Below, one piece after another: positions 17,608-26,696 of a stretch of DNA of 64,000 nt. The notes below the pieces were generated by a model. It made no database searches. It saw nothing but the letters and a program-made list of their open reading frames with translations, and was not told the origin of the DNA. Origin of the DNA: an uncultured Acetatifactor sp. (GTDB lineage: Bacteria > Bacillota > Clostridia > Lachnospirales > Lachnospiraceae). The stretch's first letter is position 1; each line of letters starts with the position of its first letter. Where the stretch lies: NCBI GenBank assembly GCA_910580225.1, contig CAJTXE010000009.1, forward strand, positions 1 to 64,000. Direction: 5' to 3'. Position numbers and translations under genes: made by a program.

Positions 17608-18579
17608 TTAGTCCTGTGCGACTATTTCTCTGTAAAACTCCGTATAATCGTTTCGTTTATCCTTTGTAAACTGAATTGCTGCCCTGGGATGCTGGTTCAG
17701 AAGCCCTGTCATAAGATACTGCAGATCATATCCCCATAGCACACCTTCCGCCTTCAAATGATTCATATAGGCATCCACAAAACGAATCGCCGGATACACA
17801 TTGTACTTTGGATTGCGAAGAAATCCAAGTAACAGTTCCATGGCACAATTGCCTGCTCCCCGCCCCATGGACGCATAAGTGGCATCCAGCCAGTCTGCTC
17901 CATCGCCCACAGCCTCTATGGTATTGGCAAACGCAAGCTGTTGATTGTTATGCGCGTGAATTCCCACCTTCTTGCCATACTTTGCTGCAGCTTCCATATA
18001 AGTATCCACCAGCCGTGCAATCTGCTCTGGATACATGGCACCGTAGCTGTCCACAATATAGAGTACATCAGCCGGGGTCTGGCCAAGAATGTCCAATGCT
18101 GCCTTCAGCTCTCCTTCCCGGACATTGGATATCGCCATAATATTACAGCTGACTTCATACCCCTTCCTAGCCGCATCTTCAATCATGGCCACTGCTCCTG
18201 GAATTGTATGGACATAGGTAGCCACCCGGATCAGGTCAATGGGACTGTCCGTCCGCTCGATGATATCCGCCCGGTCACATCTTCCCACATCCGCCATGAC
18301 TGCAATCTTCAAATCAGTAGCATTCTCTCCCACGATCTCCCGGATATGTTCGTCCCGGCAGAATTTCCACTTTCCGAATTTATTCTCGTCAAACATCTCT
18401 CTGGACGCCTTATATCCGAACTCCATATAGTCCACGCCTGCCCGCAGATTTGCCAGATACAATGCCTTCACGAATTCATCCGTAAAATAAAAATCATTTA
18501 CCAGGCCACCATCCCTCAATGTGGCATCCACTACCTTTACATCCGGGCGATAGGCTATCAGATTCGATATTTCTTTCAT
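17608..18579 (-). CDS. DRE-TIM metallolyase / HMGL-like aldolase, orphan
   Basis: A 323-residue TIM-barrel protein of the HMG-CoA lyase, isopropylmalate synthase and 4-hydroxy-2-oxovalerate aldolase superfamily. The metal and substrate signature VVDATLRDGGLVND is near the N-terminus, and VGIHAHNNQQLAFAN provides the barrel's His-X-His metal ligands. The ATG at 18579 follows AGGAGA; an upstream GTG lacks a binding site. The usual partners (acetaldehyde dehydrogenase, decarboxylase or a leucine/citramalate operon) are missing, so the substrate is unknown. It is shorter than acyl-CoA-condensing members, which favours an aldolase. Confidence 0.75.
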   Translation of the reverse strand: MKEISNLIAYRPDVKVVDATLRDGGLVNDFYFTDEFVKALYLANLRAGVDYMEFGYKASREMFDENKFGKWKFCRDEHIREIVGENATDLKIAVMADVGRCDRADIIERTDSPIDLIRVATYVHTIPGAVAMIEDAARKGYEVSCNIMAISNVREGELKAALDILGQTPADVLYIVDSYGAMYPEQIARLVDTYMEAAAKYGKKVGIHAHNNQQLAFANTIEAVGDGADWLDATYASMGRGAGNCAMELLLGFLRNPKYNVYPAIRFVDAYMNHLKAEGVLWGYDLQYLMTGLLNQHPRAAIQFTKDKRNDYTEFYREIVAQD

Positions 18580-18684
18580 CTTATTCTTCTCCTCTATTCT
18601 ATCTGCCTTCACTCCGCATATTGGTTGAAGGCTGTCTGTTGATGTATATGATTTTAGTGGTTTAAAGCGAAGAAGTCAAGCTTT

Positions 18685-18933
18685 TTACCATTCTCCAAGC
18701 CAATTTCTCAGCGGATTAATGGTTTTTGCCTGATTCAGGATATCCTGACGATTCGTCCGCAGATAGTTCTCCAGCTTACGCACCTCTACATCAGTAAATC
18801 CACCTGCTTTTTCGATAATTCCATCCGGAAGAAGTCCATCAGCATAATCATTCCCCCGAAGAAAAGATACCCTGACAATTTTTCTATTATCCTTTACCAC
18901 CACACAGGAAACAATCATCTTTACTTCATCCAT
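18685..18933 (-). CDS. Small conserved protein, function unknown
   Basis: An 82-residue protein starting MDEVKMIVSCVVVKDNRKIV, followed by VSFLRGNDYADGLLPDG and a C-terminal helical part ending NPLRNWLGEW. It looks like a compact alpha/beta protein with no signal or membrane segment. It sits between the RlmD-type methyltransferase gene and the aldolase gene on the same strand, about 90 bases from each. Similar small proteins occur in Lachnospiraceae, but I do not know a function. Confidence 0.7.
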   Translation of the reverse strand: MDEVKMIVSCVVVKDNRKIVRVSFLRGNDYADGLLPDGIIEKAGGFTDVEVRKLENYLRTNRQDILNQAKTINPLRNWLGEW

Positions 18934-19026
18934 TTTTCCACCTCATTTTTCGGCCTGGTACATTGCCCTGCCTGCATTGTGCCAAATAACCTGCCAGAAT
19001 ATTCATCTGCAAAAGCCTCTTGGATT

Positions 19027-20520
19027 CTACCTGCTCAAGAGACACACAGTCTCTATATTTGCAGTATGCGGAAACATATCGATGCAGCAAGCCCGCCTCA
19101 CCTGGTAGCCGCCCTTTTGAAACTCCACCAGATCCCGGACCAGGCTGGTAGGCTTGCAGGATATATAGACAATTCGCTCCACCCCATAAGAGAGAATCTT
19201 GGGCAGCACCTTTGGATGGATTCCGTCCCGTGGCGGATCCAGAATGATATAATCCGGCTTCTCTACAATGGTATCCAGCACCTTCAGCACATCTCCGGCT
19301 ATGAAGGTACAATTGTCCAGCCCGTTCTCTTCCGCATTCCGCACGGCTGCCCGCACAGCTTCCTCCACAATTTCTACTCCAATAACCCGCTGCGCAGCAG
19401 ACGCCATCACCTGGGCGATGGTACCGGTTCCGCTGTACAGGTCATATACCACCTTATCCGGTACCCCCTCTGCTCCACACCCCAGATCTCCCACATATTC
19501 CCTGGCTGTCTGATAAAGCACTTCTGCACCAAAGGAATTGGTCTGAAAAAAAGAGAAAACAGACACTTTGAACCGAAGTCCCAGAAGCTCCTCATAAAAA
19601 TAGTCCTGACCATAAAGTACTTTGATACTGTCGCCCTGCACCACATCTGCCAGAGAATCATTTACAATATGGAGTATGCCCGCAAAATGCCCCTCCAGAC
19701 TTCCGCTCCTTTCCAGTTCCAGCAGGCTATCCAAAAATCCCTGCAGCAAGCCTTCTTCCGTCATGTCTGTTTGTACATGTCTCATATTCGGTTCCCTTCC
19801 GGCCTCGTCTCCGTCCCTCATTGCCATGAGATTCCCCCACGGATCCTGGGAGGAGGTCACCAAAGCAACCAAAATCTCCCCTGTACGCCCGGCCTTCCGC
19901 ACCACCAGATGCCTCAGATATCCCTCGTGGCGCATCCTGTGGTAATAGCGAATCCCGCCCCCGCTTGGATAGGATGCAAAATAGTCCCGTACCCGGTTCA
20001 GTATCCGGCGATAATCTTCATCCACAATCTGACAGTCTTCCACCGTTACCACATCATAAAAGCTTCCACGCTTATGCATCCCCAGCGTAAGCGGTCCATC
20101 TTTCTGCTCATCTCCAAAGGTAAACTCCATCTTATTCCGGTACCCATATACTTTTGGACTACCCTTGATGCCTTCCCAAGTCCAGTCCTCTTTCTGTCCT
20201 TCCAGACAGACATCCAACAGACGTTTCACCTGTCCTTCCTTCACTCCAAGCTGTTCCTCATAAGGCAGTGAAAGGTATGTGCAGCCTCCGCACATTCCAA
20301 AATGGGAACACGGTGCTGCCGTCTCCAGAGGTGACTTTTCCAGCACCTCCAGAAGACGGCCTTCCGCCTTCCCATTTCTCACTTTACTGATTCCAAACTT
20401 GATTTTCTGGCCGGGCAGGCTGTTCTTTACGGTGACGGCGCCCTCCCCTGTCTGTGCAATGCCTCTTCCTGGGAAATCCACTCTCTCAACCGTCGCTTCG
20501 TACACCTGTCCCTTCTTCAT
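19027..20520 (-). CDS. rlmD: 23S rRNA (uracil-C5)-methyltransferase, RlmD/RlmCD type
   Basis: A 497-residue SAM-dependent RNA methyltransferase of the RumA family. The TRAM RNA-binding domain covers about 1-60. Cysteines in CSHFGMCGGCTY plus a later Cys can hold a [4Fe-4S] cluster. The Rossmann domain has VYDLYSGTGTIAQVMA and IILDPPRDG, and the catalytic Cys lies in YISCKPTSLVRDL. The Lys in SCKP replaces the Asn common elsewhere and I regard it as a clostridial variant. It lies four bases downstream of the small membrane protein gene and is probably cotranscribed with it. Confidence 0.92.
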   Translation of the reverse strand: MKKGQVYEATVERVDFPGRGIAQTGEGAVTVKNSLPGQKIKFGISKVRNGKAEGRLLEVLEKSPLETAAPCSHFGMCGGCTYLSLPYEEQLGVKEGQVKRLLDVCLEGQKEDWTWEGIKGSPKVYGYRNKMEFTFGDEQKDGPLTLGMHKRGSFYDVVTVEDCQIVDEDYRRILNRVRDYFASYPSGGGIRYYHRMRHEGYLRHLVVRKAGRTGEILVALVTSSQDPWGNLMAMRDGDEAGREPNMRHVQTDMTEEGLLQGFLDSLLELERSGSLEGHFAGILHIVNDSLADVVQGDSIKVLYGQDYFYEELLGLRFKVSVFSFFQTNSFGAEVLYQTAREYVGDLGCGAEGVPDKVVYDLYSGTGTIAQVMASAAQRVIGVEIVEEAVRAAVRNAEENGLDNCTFIAGDVLKVLDTIVEKPDYIILDPPRDGIHPKVLPKILSYGVERIVYISCKPTSLVRDLVEFQKGGYQVRRACCIDMFPHTANIETVCLLSR

Positions 20521-20524
20521 CTGC

Positions 20525-20791
20525 TTAGTTCTCTCCCTCGTCTACGAAGAAATCATCTTCTTCCTCTTCTGTCTCTTCGTCTTCGAAATCATCCTCGAAT
20601 TCCTCATCAAAATCATCCAGATAGCGAGGATTCAGATAACGATACACTGCATATGCAATGGCAGCCACGGCCGCAATAGCACCGATTATAGCCAGCCCCC
20701 ACAGTACCTTACGGCATTCCTTCTCCTCTTCCTTTCTTCCAAGCAGCTCATTCAGCCTTGCCATATCAATCAGATTCTCAATCTTACTCAT
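20525..20791 (-). CDS. Small single-pass membrane protein with acidic tail
   Basis: An 88-residue protein. Residues 1-28 are polar and helical (MSKIENLIDMARLNELLGRKEEEK). One membrane helix follows (VLWGLAIIGAIAAVAAIAYAVY), then a strongly acidic C-terminal tail of about 35 residues, mainly Asp and Glu with interspersed Phe. It ends four bases before the rlmD start codon, suggesting cotranscription. There is no enzymatic motif. The layout resembles small scaffold-type envelope proteins, but the family is not recognised. Confidence 0.75.
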   Translation of the reverse strand: MSKIENLIDMARLNELLGRKEEEKECRKVLWGLAIIGAIAAVAAIAYAVYRYLNPRYLDDFDEEFEDDFEDEETEEEEDDFFVDEGEN

Positions 20792-20922
20792 GTGACTACC
20801 TCCATACCGACAGCTTCTCTGCCTTTTTACATTTCTTTTCTCTCATACTCATGGTTTCCCATACCAGGTTAGGAATAGCTCCACAAATATGATTTTATTA
20901 TACCATATTCAATTCAAAAATA

Positions 20923-23349
20923 CTACAGTCTTTTCAATTTTGCAAAGGATGCGTACATAATTTTTTGCCCGGCTTTCTCAAATTCCACTGTCACTTTATA
21001 ATCACGGGTTTCTCTGTCAATCCGCATAACCTGTCCTTCCCCATATTTGACATGAACCACTCTGTCACCCACATTGTAATCAATGGCTTCCGGTGCTTTG
21101 TAGGCAGACCCTTTGGAGATTCCTGTCAGCTGATTCAGGCTGCTGATTCCCTTTGCAATGTAAGGTTTATCCGCCTTCACTGTAGCTTTCGGACGTATGA
21201 TGGCCTTCGGACGAACTGTTCCGGAATTCCCTTTGCCGTCGGCTTGATCCGTATTTTTCATTACTCCGGACCAGTAAGCCGTCTCTTCCGGATCCGATAT
21301 CGACCTAAAACGCTCCTCCGGTTCTGCTGTCCGGAAGCTGCCATTCTTCTCTGCTCTGCTTCCCTCGGTATTTTGGCTGCCCGAAGACCAGGCCTCTCGT
21401 CTGCGATTTGAAGATCCAAATCCCCGATCCAACAGTTCCACAGGAATCTCTGCCACAAAACGACTCACAGGATTATATTGAGTCTCTCCCCTGACCATCC
21501 TGCTTCTGGCACAGGTGAGTGTGAGTTCATCCTTTGCTCTGGTAATACCGACGTAAGCCAGCCGCCTCTCTTCTTCAATGTCTGATAGATCGTCCGAACG
21601 AATGGCCATATACCCCGGAAACAATCCGTCTTCCAGGCCTGCCAGATATACATTGGGAAATTCCAGCCCTTTGGCAGAATGCAGCGTCATCAGCAATACT
21701 CTGTTATCATCACTCTCCACGTTGTCAATATCTGCCACCAATGCCACTTCCTCCAGAAACTCCGTCAGGGAAGGCTCCTCATGTGTCTCCTCGTAGTTGA
21801 CTGCCTTATTTACCAACTCATCCACATTCCCAATTCTGTCGTTGTCTTCGCTGTCGTCTTTCTCATAATCTTCCAGATAATCCTCATATCCGGTTTGCTT
21901 TACCACTTCTCGAATCAGTTCCGACACTTTGCCCTGGTATTCTTTTCCCCGAAGCTTTGTAATCAGGGCGATAAATGGACGAATTTTTGACGCTGCCCTG
22001 CCCACTCCCTGGATCTCATCCACCTGCTCCAGTGCCTCATAAAAACCAATACCATACAATTGTGCAAAATCCGCCACCTTCTCCACTGTAGCACTCCCGA
22101 TCCCCCGTCTGGGTACATTGAGGATTCGCTTTACAGCCACCTCATCCCTCCCGGAATCTATGGTTTTCAAATACGCCAGTATGTCCTTGATCTCCATCCT
22201 GGAATAGAAATTAATGCCTCCTACCACATGATATGGCACACCTTCCATAATCATCTTCTCTTCCAGCAGACGTGACTGGGCATTGGTACGGTAAAGCACT
22301 GCACATTCTCTGTAATAGGAACCATTCTTATGCATCTGTACTATGTCACCCGCAATAAACTCCGCTTCCTCATAAGCCGTGTCAAACTGACGAAGCCGCA
22401 CTCTGCTTCCTCCCTCACGGCCTGTCCATAATACCTTGTCCTTCCTGCCTGTATTATTACGGATCACTGCATTGGCCGTATCCAAAATGGCTCTGGTGGA
22501 ACGATAGTTCTGCTCCAGCCTGATTACTTCAGCCTCTGGAAAATACTTCTCGAAATCCAATATGTTCCGGATATTGGCCCCCCGAAATTTATAAATGGAC
22601 TGATCGTCATCTCCTACCACGCACAGATTCCGGTATTTTCCTGCCAATAACCGTACCAGCTCAAACTGTGCCGTATTGGTATCCTGATATTCGTCCACCA
22701 TAATATACTGAAACCGCTCCTGATAAGATTCCAGCACCTCCGGACAGGTCTGAAACAATTCCACCGTTTTCACGATAATATCGTCGAAATCCAGAGCATT
22801 GTTTTTCATTAAAACATCCTGATACTCTCTGTAAGCTTTTGCCTGAATGGATTTGTTATAATCTCCGACCGCCTCCCTCTCAAACCGGCTTACAGTAATC
22901 AGTTCATCTTTCGCAGAAGAGACAGCTCCAAGCAGAGCACGTTCTTTGTAAACTTTGGGATCCAGATTGAAAGATCTGATGACCTCCTTCATCACAGTTT
23001 TCTGGTCATCCGTATCGTAAATGGTAAAATTATTAGCATAGCCGATTCTGTCAATATAGCGGCGCAGAATCCTCACACAGGTGGAATGAAACGTGGAAAC
23101 CCAGACCTGCCCCGCGCCGAATCCTACCAGTTTATCCACCCGATCCCGCATCTCTCCAGCCGCCTTGTTCGTAAAAGTAATTGCCAGGATATTCCACGGT
23201 TTTATCCCCATCTCATCGATGAGATAGGCGATACGATGGGTAAGTACGCGAGTCTTTCCGCTTCCCGCGCCCGCCAGCAGCAACAGCGGCCCCTCTGTCT
23301 GAATCACTGCTTCCTTTTGTTCCTTATTTAGAGTGTCATATATACTCAT
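20923..23349 (-). CDS. pcrA: ATP-dependent DNA helicase PcrA (UvrD/Rep family)
   Basis: An 808-residue superfamily 1A helicase that unwinds DNA 3'-5' in repair and rolling-circle replication. The motifs appear in order: LNKEQKEAV (Q motif), LLLAGAGSGKTRVL (Walker A), YIMVDEYQDTN (motif II), VVGDDDQSIYKFRGA (motif III), LEQNYRST (IV), LMTLHSAKGLEF (V) and YVGITRAKDELTL (VI). The C-terminal 60 residues (VGDRVVHVKYGEGQV and onward) form the Tudor-like domain that binds RNA polymerase. A low-complexity linker of about 130 residues separates it from the core and makes this protein longer than the B. subtilis homologue. Confidence 0.96.
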   Translation of the reverse strand: MSIYDTLNKEQKEAVIQTEGPLLLLAGAGSGKTRVLTHRIAYLIDEMGIKPWNILAITFTNKAAGEMRDRVDKLVGFGAGQVWVSTFHSTCVRILRRYIDRIGYANNFTIYDTDDQKTVMKEVIRSFNLDPKVYKERALLGAVSSAKDELITVSRFEREAVGDYNKSIQAKAYREYQDVLMKNNALDFDDIIVKTVELFQTCPEVLESYQERFQYIMVDEYQDTNTAQFELVRLLAGKYRNLCVVGDDDQSIYKFRGANIRNILDFEKYFPEAEVIRLEQNYRSTRAILDTANAVIRNNTGRKDKVLWTGREGGSRVRLRQFDTAYEEAEFIAGDIVQMHKNGSYYRECAVLYRTNAQSRLLEEKMIMEGVPYHVVGGINFYSRMEIKDILAYLKTIDSGRDEVAVKRILNVPRRGIGSATVEKVADFAQLYGIGFYEALEQVDEIQGVGRAASKIRPFIALITKLRGKEYQGKVSELIREVVKQTGYEDYLEDYEKDDSEDNDRIGNVDELVNKAVNYEETHEEPSLTEFLEEVALVADIDNVESDDNRVLLMTLHSAKGLEFPNVYLAGLEDGLFPGYMAIRSDDLSDIEEERRLAYVGITRAKDELTLTCARSRMVRGETQYNPVSRFVAEIPVELLDRGFGSSNRRREAWSSGSQNTEGSRAEKNGSFRTAEPEERFRSISDPEETAYWSGVMKNTDQADGKGNSGTVRPKAIIRPKATVKADKPYIAKGISSLNQLTGISKGSAYKAPEAIDYNVGDRVVHVKYGEGQVMRIDRETRDYKVTVEFEKAGQKIMYASFAKLKRL

Positions 23350-23489
23350 GTATCCCCCTTCGCTTACATATTCTGCCGCATATATAAAAATCCTGTTTCA
23401 TCTCCCGGTGCGTTCCAGACAATGTACACAAAAATTTCATCCTGCAGCCATCCTTCGGTTCGTACTGATTCCCGCAAAACATCGCTTTC

Positions 23490-24839
23490 TTAAGATATCC
23501 TGTCTTTCACGTCAAACACATCTCCACATTCGGGACAGAACTTGGGCGGGTGTGCCGGATCCTCTGGTTCCCATCCACATTTATCGCATCGATACAGAGG
23601 TGCTCCCGCCGGCTTTCTCGCACCGCAGTTGGTACAGAATTTACCCTGATTTACAGTACCGCAGCTGCAGGTCCAACCAGCTCCTGCAGGTTTCGGACTC
23701 CCGCACTCCATACAGAATTTCCCCCGATTATCAGTATGTCCGCAACCGCAGGTCCAGCCGGGTATCGGCACGCCGCTCCCCGCAGTCTGCTCCCCGGCAT
23801 TTCTGTTTCCACTGACAGCCGCCTGATTCTGAGCAGCCCCCACTGCAAACAGCGATGCTGCATCCATTCCCCCGGCATTGTTTGCCATATTCATACCGGC
23901 AAAAGCCATCATGGGTCCTGTGGACGTATTGGAAGCCGCCGCCCTCATAGCATCTGCCTGGGCTCCCACCAGCGTGGCCGCCGCCATATTTGCATTGCGC
24001 ATTGTAGCTGTAGTCTGAAGTTCACTGATTTTTCTGGAAATATCTTCCGGCATTGAAGGCGGATTCATAGTCATACTTACCACCACAATGCCTCGTGTCT
24101 TCTCCCACTTACCGGATAACTCTGCATTCACTGCATCAACAAGTTCTGTTACGTGATAAGGAATATCTGATACACGCACCCGTAGTCTGCTGATCCTTCC
24201 AAGCGCAGGCTGCATGGCCGTCATCAGCTCCGCCTTCATCTGATTTTGAATCTCACTGCGACTGTAAATATCCGTCACATTGCCGCATACATTCTGGTAA
24301 AACAGCAGCGGGTCCGCCAGTCGGAAAGAATATGAGCCATTGCACCGGATACTCACATCTATGTCCAAACCAATATTATCATCTATGTATCGAAAAGGTA
24401 TCGGTGTGGCGGTACCATACAGATTGTTCATGATTTCCTTTGTATTAAAAAAGTACACTCTCTGGTCCTTGCCGGCATTTCCTCCAAATGCAAAACGCTT
24501 TCCGATCGTCTGAAAGGTTTTCTTGATGTTCTCTCCCAGATCTCCGGAAAAAAGGCTGGGTTCTGTAGAATTGTCATACACAAACTCTCCTGCCTCTGCA
24601 CTGAACTCCACAATACCGCCCTGCTCCACGATGATCATGCACTGCCCCTCATTGACAGCAATGATGGAACCATCAGAAATAATATTGTCCCCGCCTTTGT
24701 TATTGCGGTTATTAGCTGCCTTCTTCCTCCCCTTTGCCACCAAAACATCATTGGTGAGTGCATCACAGTAAAAATACTCTCTCCACTGGTCAGCCATCAT
24801 TGAACCGATGGCATCTTTTGCCGCTCTGATCAGTCCCAT
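23490..24839 (-). CDS. SPFH-domain protein with three C-terminal zinc ribbons (YdjI-like)
   Basis: A 449-residue protein. The first 280 residues form an SPFH/band-7-like domain of the 'virion core protein' type, typified by B. subtilis YdjI. An Ala/Met/Gly-rich linker follows (about 285-350). The C-terminus carries three zinc-ribbon modules, each with CxCG or CxxCG knuckles: CGCGHTDN...FCMECG, CSCGTVNQ...FCTNCG and CDKCGW...FCPECG. Such proteins probably assemble on the membrane and may act in envelope stress. It is divergent from the XRE regulator with back-to-back sigma-A promoters. The ATG at 24839 follows GGAGG; the longer frame starts upstream of the promoter. Confidence 0.82.
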   Translation of the reverse strand: MGLIRAAKDAIGSMMADQWREYFYCDALTNDVLVAKGRKKAANNRNNKGGDNIISDGSIIAVNEGQCMIIVEQGGIVEFSAEAGEFVYDNSTEPSLFSGDLGENIKKTFQTIGKRFAFGGNAGKDQRVYFFNTKEIMNNLYGTATPIPFRYIDDNIGLDIDVSIRCNGSYSFRLADPLLFYQNVCGNVTDIYSRSEIQNQMKAELMTAMQPALGRISRLRVRVSDIPYHVTELVDAVNAELSGKWEKTRGIVVVSMTMNPPSMPEDISRKISELQTTATMRNANMAAATLVGAQADAMRAAASNTSTGPMMAFAGMNMANNAGGMDAASLFAVGAAQNQAAVSGNRNAGEQTAGSGVPIPGWTCGCGHTDNRGKFCMECGSPKPAGAGWTCSCGTVNQGKFCTNCGARKPAGAPLYRCDKCGWEPEDPAHPPKFCPECGDVFDVKDRIS

Positions 24840-24879
24840 CCTCTTGTCCTCCGATTCATCTGAATTTTGTGATTCTTCT

Positions 24880-24908
24880 ATTCTAACAAATTTTATCCGT
24901 TCCCTCAA
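24880..24908 (-). promoter_or_regulatory. Sigma-A promoter of the SPFH/zinc-ribbon gene
   Basis: Minus-strand TTGAGG (24903-24908), 17-base spacer and TAGAAT (24880-24885). Its -35 lies about 20 bases from the -35 of the opposing promoter at 24927, so the two units share one short control region. Confidence 0.65.
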
Positions 24909-24926
24909 CTGCTTTTGTAAATAATC

Positions 24927-24955
24927 TTTACAAACGGACGGTTTTCGCATAAACT
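24927..24955 (+). promoter_or_regulatory. Sigma-A promoter of the XRE-type gene
   Basis: TTTACA (24927-24932), 17-base spacer and TAAACT (24950-24955), about 46 bases before the ATG. It is arranged back to back with the promoter of the SPFH gene. Confidence 0.6.
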
Positions 24956-25000
24956 ATAAGTATACCACCTACTATTTTAAAGCAAAGGAATGAAAGAGAC

Positions 25001-25486
25001 ATGGGAAAAAAAGCTACGAAAGCCGCCGACAATATGTATTATCTGGCACGTTCGGAGGCAGCAGAACATAATCCTGACTTTTCCAGCCGTGAAAAAGCGG
25101 CTGAAATCATAGGTATCGACCGCACCAGACTGGCACGCATTGAACTGGACACCATCGCCCCCTACCCGGAGGAGGTCAGAGCAATGGCACTGGCCTACAA
25201 CATGCCCGAATTGTGCAATGCCTACTGCGCACGGGAATGTCCCATTGGAAAAAACTCCGTTCGGGAAGTCTCTATTGACGATTTTGACCGTCTTGCCCTG
25301 AAAGTTCTGGGCTCCCTGAAAGATATTGATTCTCTCCGCGCCTCCCTAATCGCCATATCGGAAGATGGGGTCATAGAAGAAAACGAGCGTCCTGCCTTTC
25401 AAAAGATACTGGACTCCCTGGAAAAAATCAGCACCAATGCCAAAGCCCTGCAGCTGTGGGCAATTAAAAATATTCGAATGCGCTGA
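25001..25486 (+). CDS. XRE-type HTH protein with a cysteine cluster
   Basis: A 161-residue protein. The N-terminal 70 residues form a lambda-repressor-like helix-turn-helix (SREKAAEIIGIDRTRLARIELDTIAPYPEEVRAMALAY). Next comes a compact cysteine motif, CNAYCARECPIG (C-x3-C-x3-C), and a helical C-terminal half (DFDRLALKVLGSLKDIDSLR...). The cysteines could bind a metal or iron-sulfur cluster or act as a redox switch. It is divergent from the SPFH/zinc-ribbon gene, and the two promoters are close enough for one bound regulator to affect both. Targets are unknown. Confidence 0.8.
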   Translation: MGKKATKAADNMYYLARSEAAEHNPDFSSREKAAEIIGIDRTRLARIELDTIAPYPEEVRAMALAYNMPELCNAYCARECPIGKNSVREVSIDDFDRLALKVLGSLKDIDSLRASLIAISEDGVIEENERPAFQKILDSLEKISTNAKALQLWAIKNIRMR

Positions 25487-25602
25487 CATATGCGCTCAAT
25501 GTCCATCAGGCGCAAACTGTCCCCGGAACCTGCGCTGTAACTATAATCGTCCTTTGGAACGACTCTCTTCTGCAGATTCCGGAGACAGATACAATATCTG
25601 CC

Positions 25603-26622
25603 TTATTCTGTTGCTTTCTGTGCAAATTCAACTGTCACCAGATCTGAATAGGGCACTCTTGTTTCCAGTACCCCAGAGTCCTCCAGAATATTCTGCAACA
25701 GCATAAATGCTTCCTCCCGGAATATCAAATCTTCTTTCCAAGTATCCTGATCATAATACCGTTTGACAATAACAGTAAGGGTTTCCAGCTCTGTCTCCGG
25801 GAACTGTGGAGATATCACTTTTGCAATCTCCTCTGGAGTATGATTCTGCACATAATCCATCCCTTTCTGCAGAGCATCTGTAAATGCCTGCACGGTATCA
25901 GCATTCTTCTCCAGATAACTTTTCCTGGCAGAGAAAGAAGTATATGGCACATAACCTGAATCTTCTCCCAGGGAAGCAACTACATATCCCTCGCCATTCC
26001 GCTCCAGAGAGGTGGCATGAGGCTCGAATTCTACTGTGAAATCTCCCTGCCCACCCGAAAAGGCCGCCGCAGTAGAACCGAAATCAATACTTTGGTCAAT
26101 CCGAACATCCGTCTTGGGATCAATACCATTCTTTGTCAGGATATATTCAAACACCATTTCCGGCATACCGCCGGCCCTGCCGCCCAGGACTTCCCTGCCC
26201 TTCAGCATATCCCAAGTGAAATCTTCTATCGGCTCCCTGGACACAAGGAAATTCCCGGCACGCTGGGTCAGCTGGGCAAAATTCACCACATAGTCCTCGG
26301 TTCCTCCGGCATAAGTATATATTGTGCTCTCGCTGCCCATAAAGCCGATGTCCGCCTCGCCGGTAAGCACTGCTGTCATGGTCTTGTCAGCTCCAAATCC
26401 CGTCACCAGGCTCAGCTCAATTCCCGCCTCCTCAAAATACCCCTCCTCAATGGCCACATACATTGGCGCATAGAAAATGGAATGCGCCACTTCATTTAAG
26501 ACAACCTTTTTGCTGCTGTCCTCCGTGGCATTTTCGTTGCTTCCGCATCCTGTCACGCCTGCCATCACCGTCAACAGGGCAAAACAAACTGCCCCCAGTC
26601 TTTGCATGGTTCCCCTTTTCAT
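25603..26622 (-). CDS. NMT1/TauA-type ABC transporter substrate-binding lipoprotein, orphan
   Basis: A 339-residue lipoprotein. The start at 26622 follows GGAGG, and the signal peptide ends in the lipobox VTGC. The mature domain is the NMT1/SsuA-like periplasmic-binding fold: NEVAHSIFYAPMYVAIEEGYFEEAGI, LTGEADIGFMGSES and GGRAGGMPEMVFEYIL. Relatives bind thiamine pyrimidine precursors, sulfonates, nitrate or riboflavin-like ligands; the ligand here cannot be assigned. No permease or ATPase gene is adjacent, so it must use components encoded elsewhere. An 8-bp-arm inverted repeat lies just upstream at 26632-26657. Confidence 0.88.
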   Translation of the reverse strand: MKRGTMQRLGAVCFALLTVMAGVTGCGSNENATEDSSKKVVLNEVAHSIFYAPMYVAIEEGYFEEAGIELSLVTGFGADKTMTAVLTGEADIGFMGSESTIYTYAGGTEDYVVNFAQLTQRAGNFLVSREPIEDFTWDMLKGREVLGGRAGGMPEMVFEYILTKNGIDPKTDVRIDQSIDFGSTAAAFSGGQGDFTVEFEPHATSLERNGEGYVVASLGEDSGYVPYTSFSARKSYLEKNADTVQAFTDALQKGMDYVQNHTPEEIAKVISPQFPETELETLTVIVKRYYDQDTWKEDLIFREEAFMLLQNILEDSGVLETRVPYSDLVTVEFAQKATE

Positions 26623-26631
26623 AAAAACCTC

Positions 26632-26657
26632 CATATGATTTGATAAGCTATCATATG
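26632..26657. repeat. Perfect 8-bp inverted repeat upstream of the substrate-binding protein
   Basis: CATATGAT (26632-26639) and ATCATATG (26650-26657) are separated by ten bases. The left arm is immediately next to the ribosome binding site of the lipoprotein gene. Bases outside the arms (AAAAACC and GGTTTTT) can extend a looser outer stem. It could be an operator or an RNA stem that modulates translation. No T-run makes it a terminator. Confidence 0.5.
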
Positions 26658-26696
26658 AAAAAGGACAGGTTTTTGTTCCTGATTTCAGGATTTATT

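Noticed and set aside
18926..19312. 128-residue frame overlapping the end of rlmD
   Set aside because: It reads the rlmD coding sequence in a shifted frame; no independent start signal or motif.
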